Positions 63,758 to 64,000 of a stretch of DNA of 64,000 nucleotides are shown here, one piece after another. The position numbers and the translations under genes are program-made. Position 1 is the stretch's first letter. Every line of letters starts with the position of its first letter. The notes under the pieces were generated by a model, which saw only the letters and a list, made by a program, of their open reading frames with translations, did not search any database and was not told where the DNA came from. The stretch is from Thiomicrorhabdus chilensis DSM 12352 (GTDB taxonomy: Bacteria; Pseudomonadota; Gammaproteobacteria; Thiomicrospirales; Thiomicrospiraceae), in NCBI RefSeq assembly GCF_000483485.1, contig NZ_KI519609.1, forward strand, positions 1,083,460 to 1,147,459, in the 5' to 3' direction.

Positions 63758-64000
63758 TTATTGATTTCCTTTAGAGCCATGCGGGTTATTAGGATCACTA
63801 GAATCATTAGAGCCACGCTCTGTTTGCTCTTGTGCTGAGTTTTCGGCCTGTTGTTTGTATTTGTTGAGCAGGTTTTGCGTGTAGCGGAAAGAGAGCCATA
63901 AGGCCGGGAAAGTGACGGCAAAAGTAAAGAGAGTCGTCATCAGGCTGTTTAGAAGTGTTTGCCCTTGATAAATGACCAGACCGCCGACCACCAAACTGAT
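63758..64000 (-). CDS. Partial membrane protein, start outside the window
   Basis: The frame is open to the right edge; the first visible residues (ISLVVGGLVIYQ) are the middle of a hydrophobic segment, so the true start lies beyond 64000. A second hydrophobic segment is MTTLFTFAVTFPALWLSFRYTQNLL, followed by a polar tail rich in Gln, Asn and Ser (EQTERGSNDSSDPNNPHGSKG). Family not recognised. Confidence 0.6.
   Translation of the reverse strand: MSLVVGGLVIYQGQTLLNSLMTTLFTFAVTFPALWLSFRYTQNLLNKYKQQAENSAQEQTERGSNDSSDPNNPHGSKGNQ

Noticed and set aside
1-64000. CAGGCCTG as a restriction site (it contains AGGCCT, the StuI site)
   Set aside because: Restriction sites are usually avoided, not enriched, and a methylation target alone would not explain the RTTTT arm. 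No restriction-modification gene is in the window.
1-64000. CRISPR array, insertion sequence, prophage, tRNA or rRNA
   Set aside because: I saw no regularly spaced repeats, transposase, integrase, phage genes, cloverleaf or rRNA sequence. The gene content is core chromosomal apart from the repeated element.

Overview
The window comes from a Gram-negative gammaproteobacterium. It carries lpxK and kdsB for lipid A and KDO, a BtuB-type outer-membrane receptor, and the gammaproteobacterial block rseC, mucD/degQ, lepA, lepB, rnc, era, recO, pdxJ, acpS. A sulfide:quinone-oxidoreductase-like flavoprotein, many c-di-GMP and chemotaxis proteins and moderate GC suggest a motile sulfur oxidiser of the Thiomicrospira / Hydrogenovibrio / Thiomicrorhabdus group. 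That placement is inference; no rRNA is present to test it.

Layout. 1-1839: end of an Hpt-domain protein, a LuxR-type response regulator and a DUF5610 protein. 2122-6072: prfB with its programmed frameshift, lysS, and ygfZ on the other strand. 6308-10769: cheW, nadB, rseC and a DegP-family protease; rpoE, rseA and rseB, usually between nadB and rseC, are absent. 11015-17320: lepA to acpS, tightly packed on the plus strand. 17452-19145: two membrane proteins (DUF445, BASS transporter). 19305-26289: two long c-di-GMP proteins, one interrupted by an in-frame TGA and one by a single-base frameshift, around two small minus-strand genes. 26420-32153: an ABC ATPase / FtsX permease / HlyD adaptor operon and an EF-hand-like protein. 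32305-36829: SGNH lipoprotein esterase, greB, a small secreted protein, an SQR-like operon and a PLP enzyme. 36885-41630: Amt transporter, Lon-like protease, a PAS protein and a DUF2062 protein. 41629-48038: comEC, lpxK, a Trm112-like protein, kdsB, a small membrane protein and a PilZ-like protein. 48086-52687: vitamin B12 uptake (btuF, btuB, cobalamin riboswitch) and a Bcr-type MFS exporter. 53045-57228: glnS, DUF3010, dbpA, bcp. 57521-64000: CHASE-PAS histidine kinase, REC-SpoIIE phosphatase, chemoreceptor, RMD1/DUF155 protein and a partial membrane protein.

The main finding is a short repeated element running through the window. The palindrome CAGGCCTG occurs 28 times by my count, where about one is expected. 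Fifteen copies carry a fixed arm, giving CAGGCCTG-NNN-RTTTT, and three of those carry it on both sides. About half of the copies lie between genes, mostly just 3' of them. Six of the ten convergent gene junctions contain one, and three sites hold two cores close together. A defined core, an A/T arm, and terminator-like placement resemble the DNA-uptake sequences of naturally transformable bacteria, although the sequence is not one I know. The function is inferred only.
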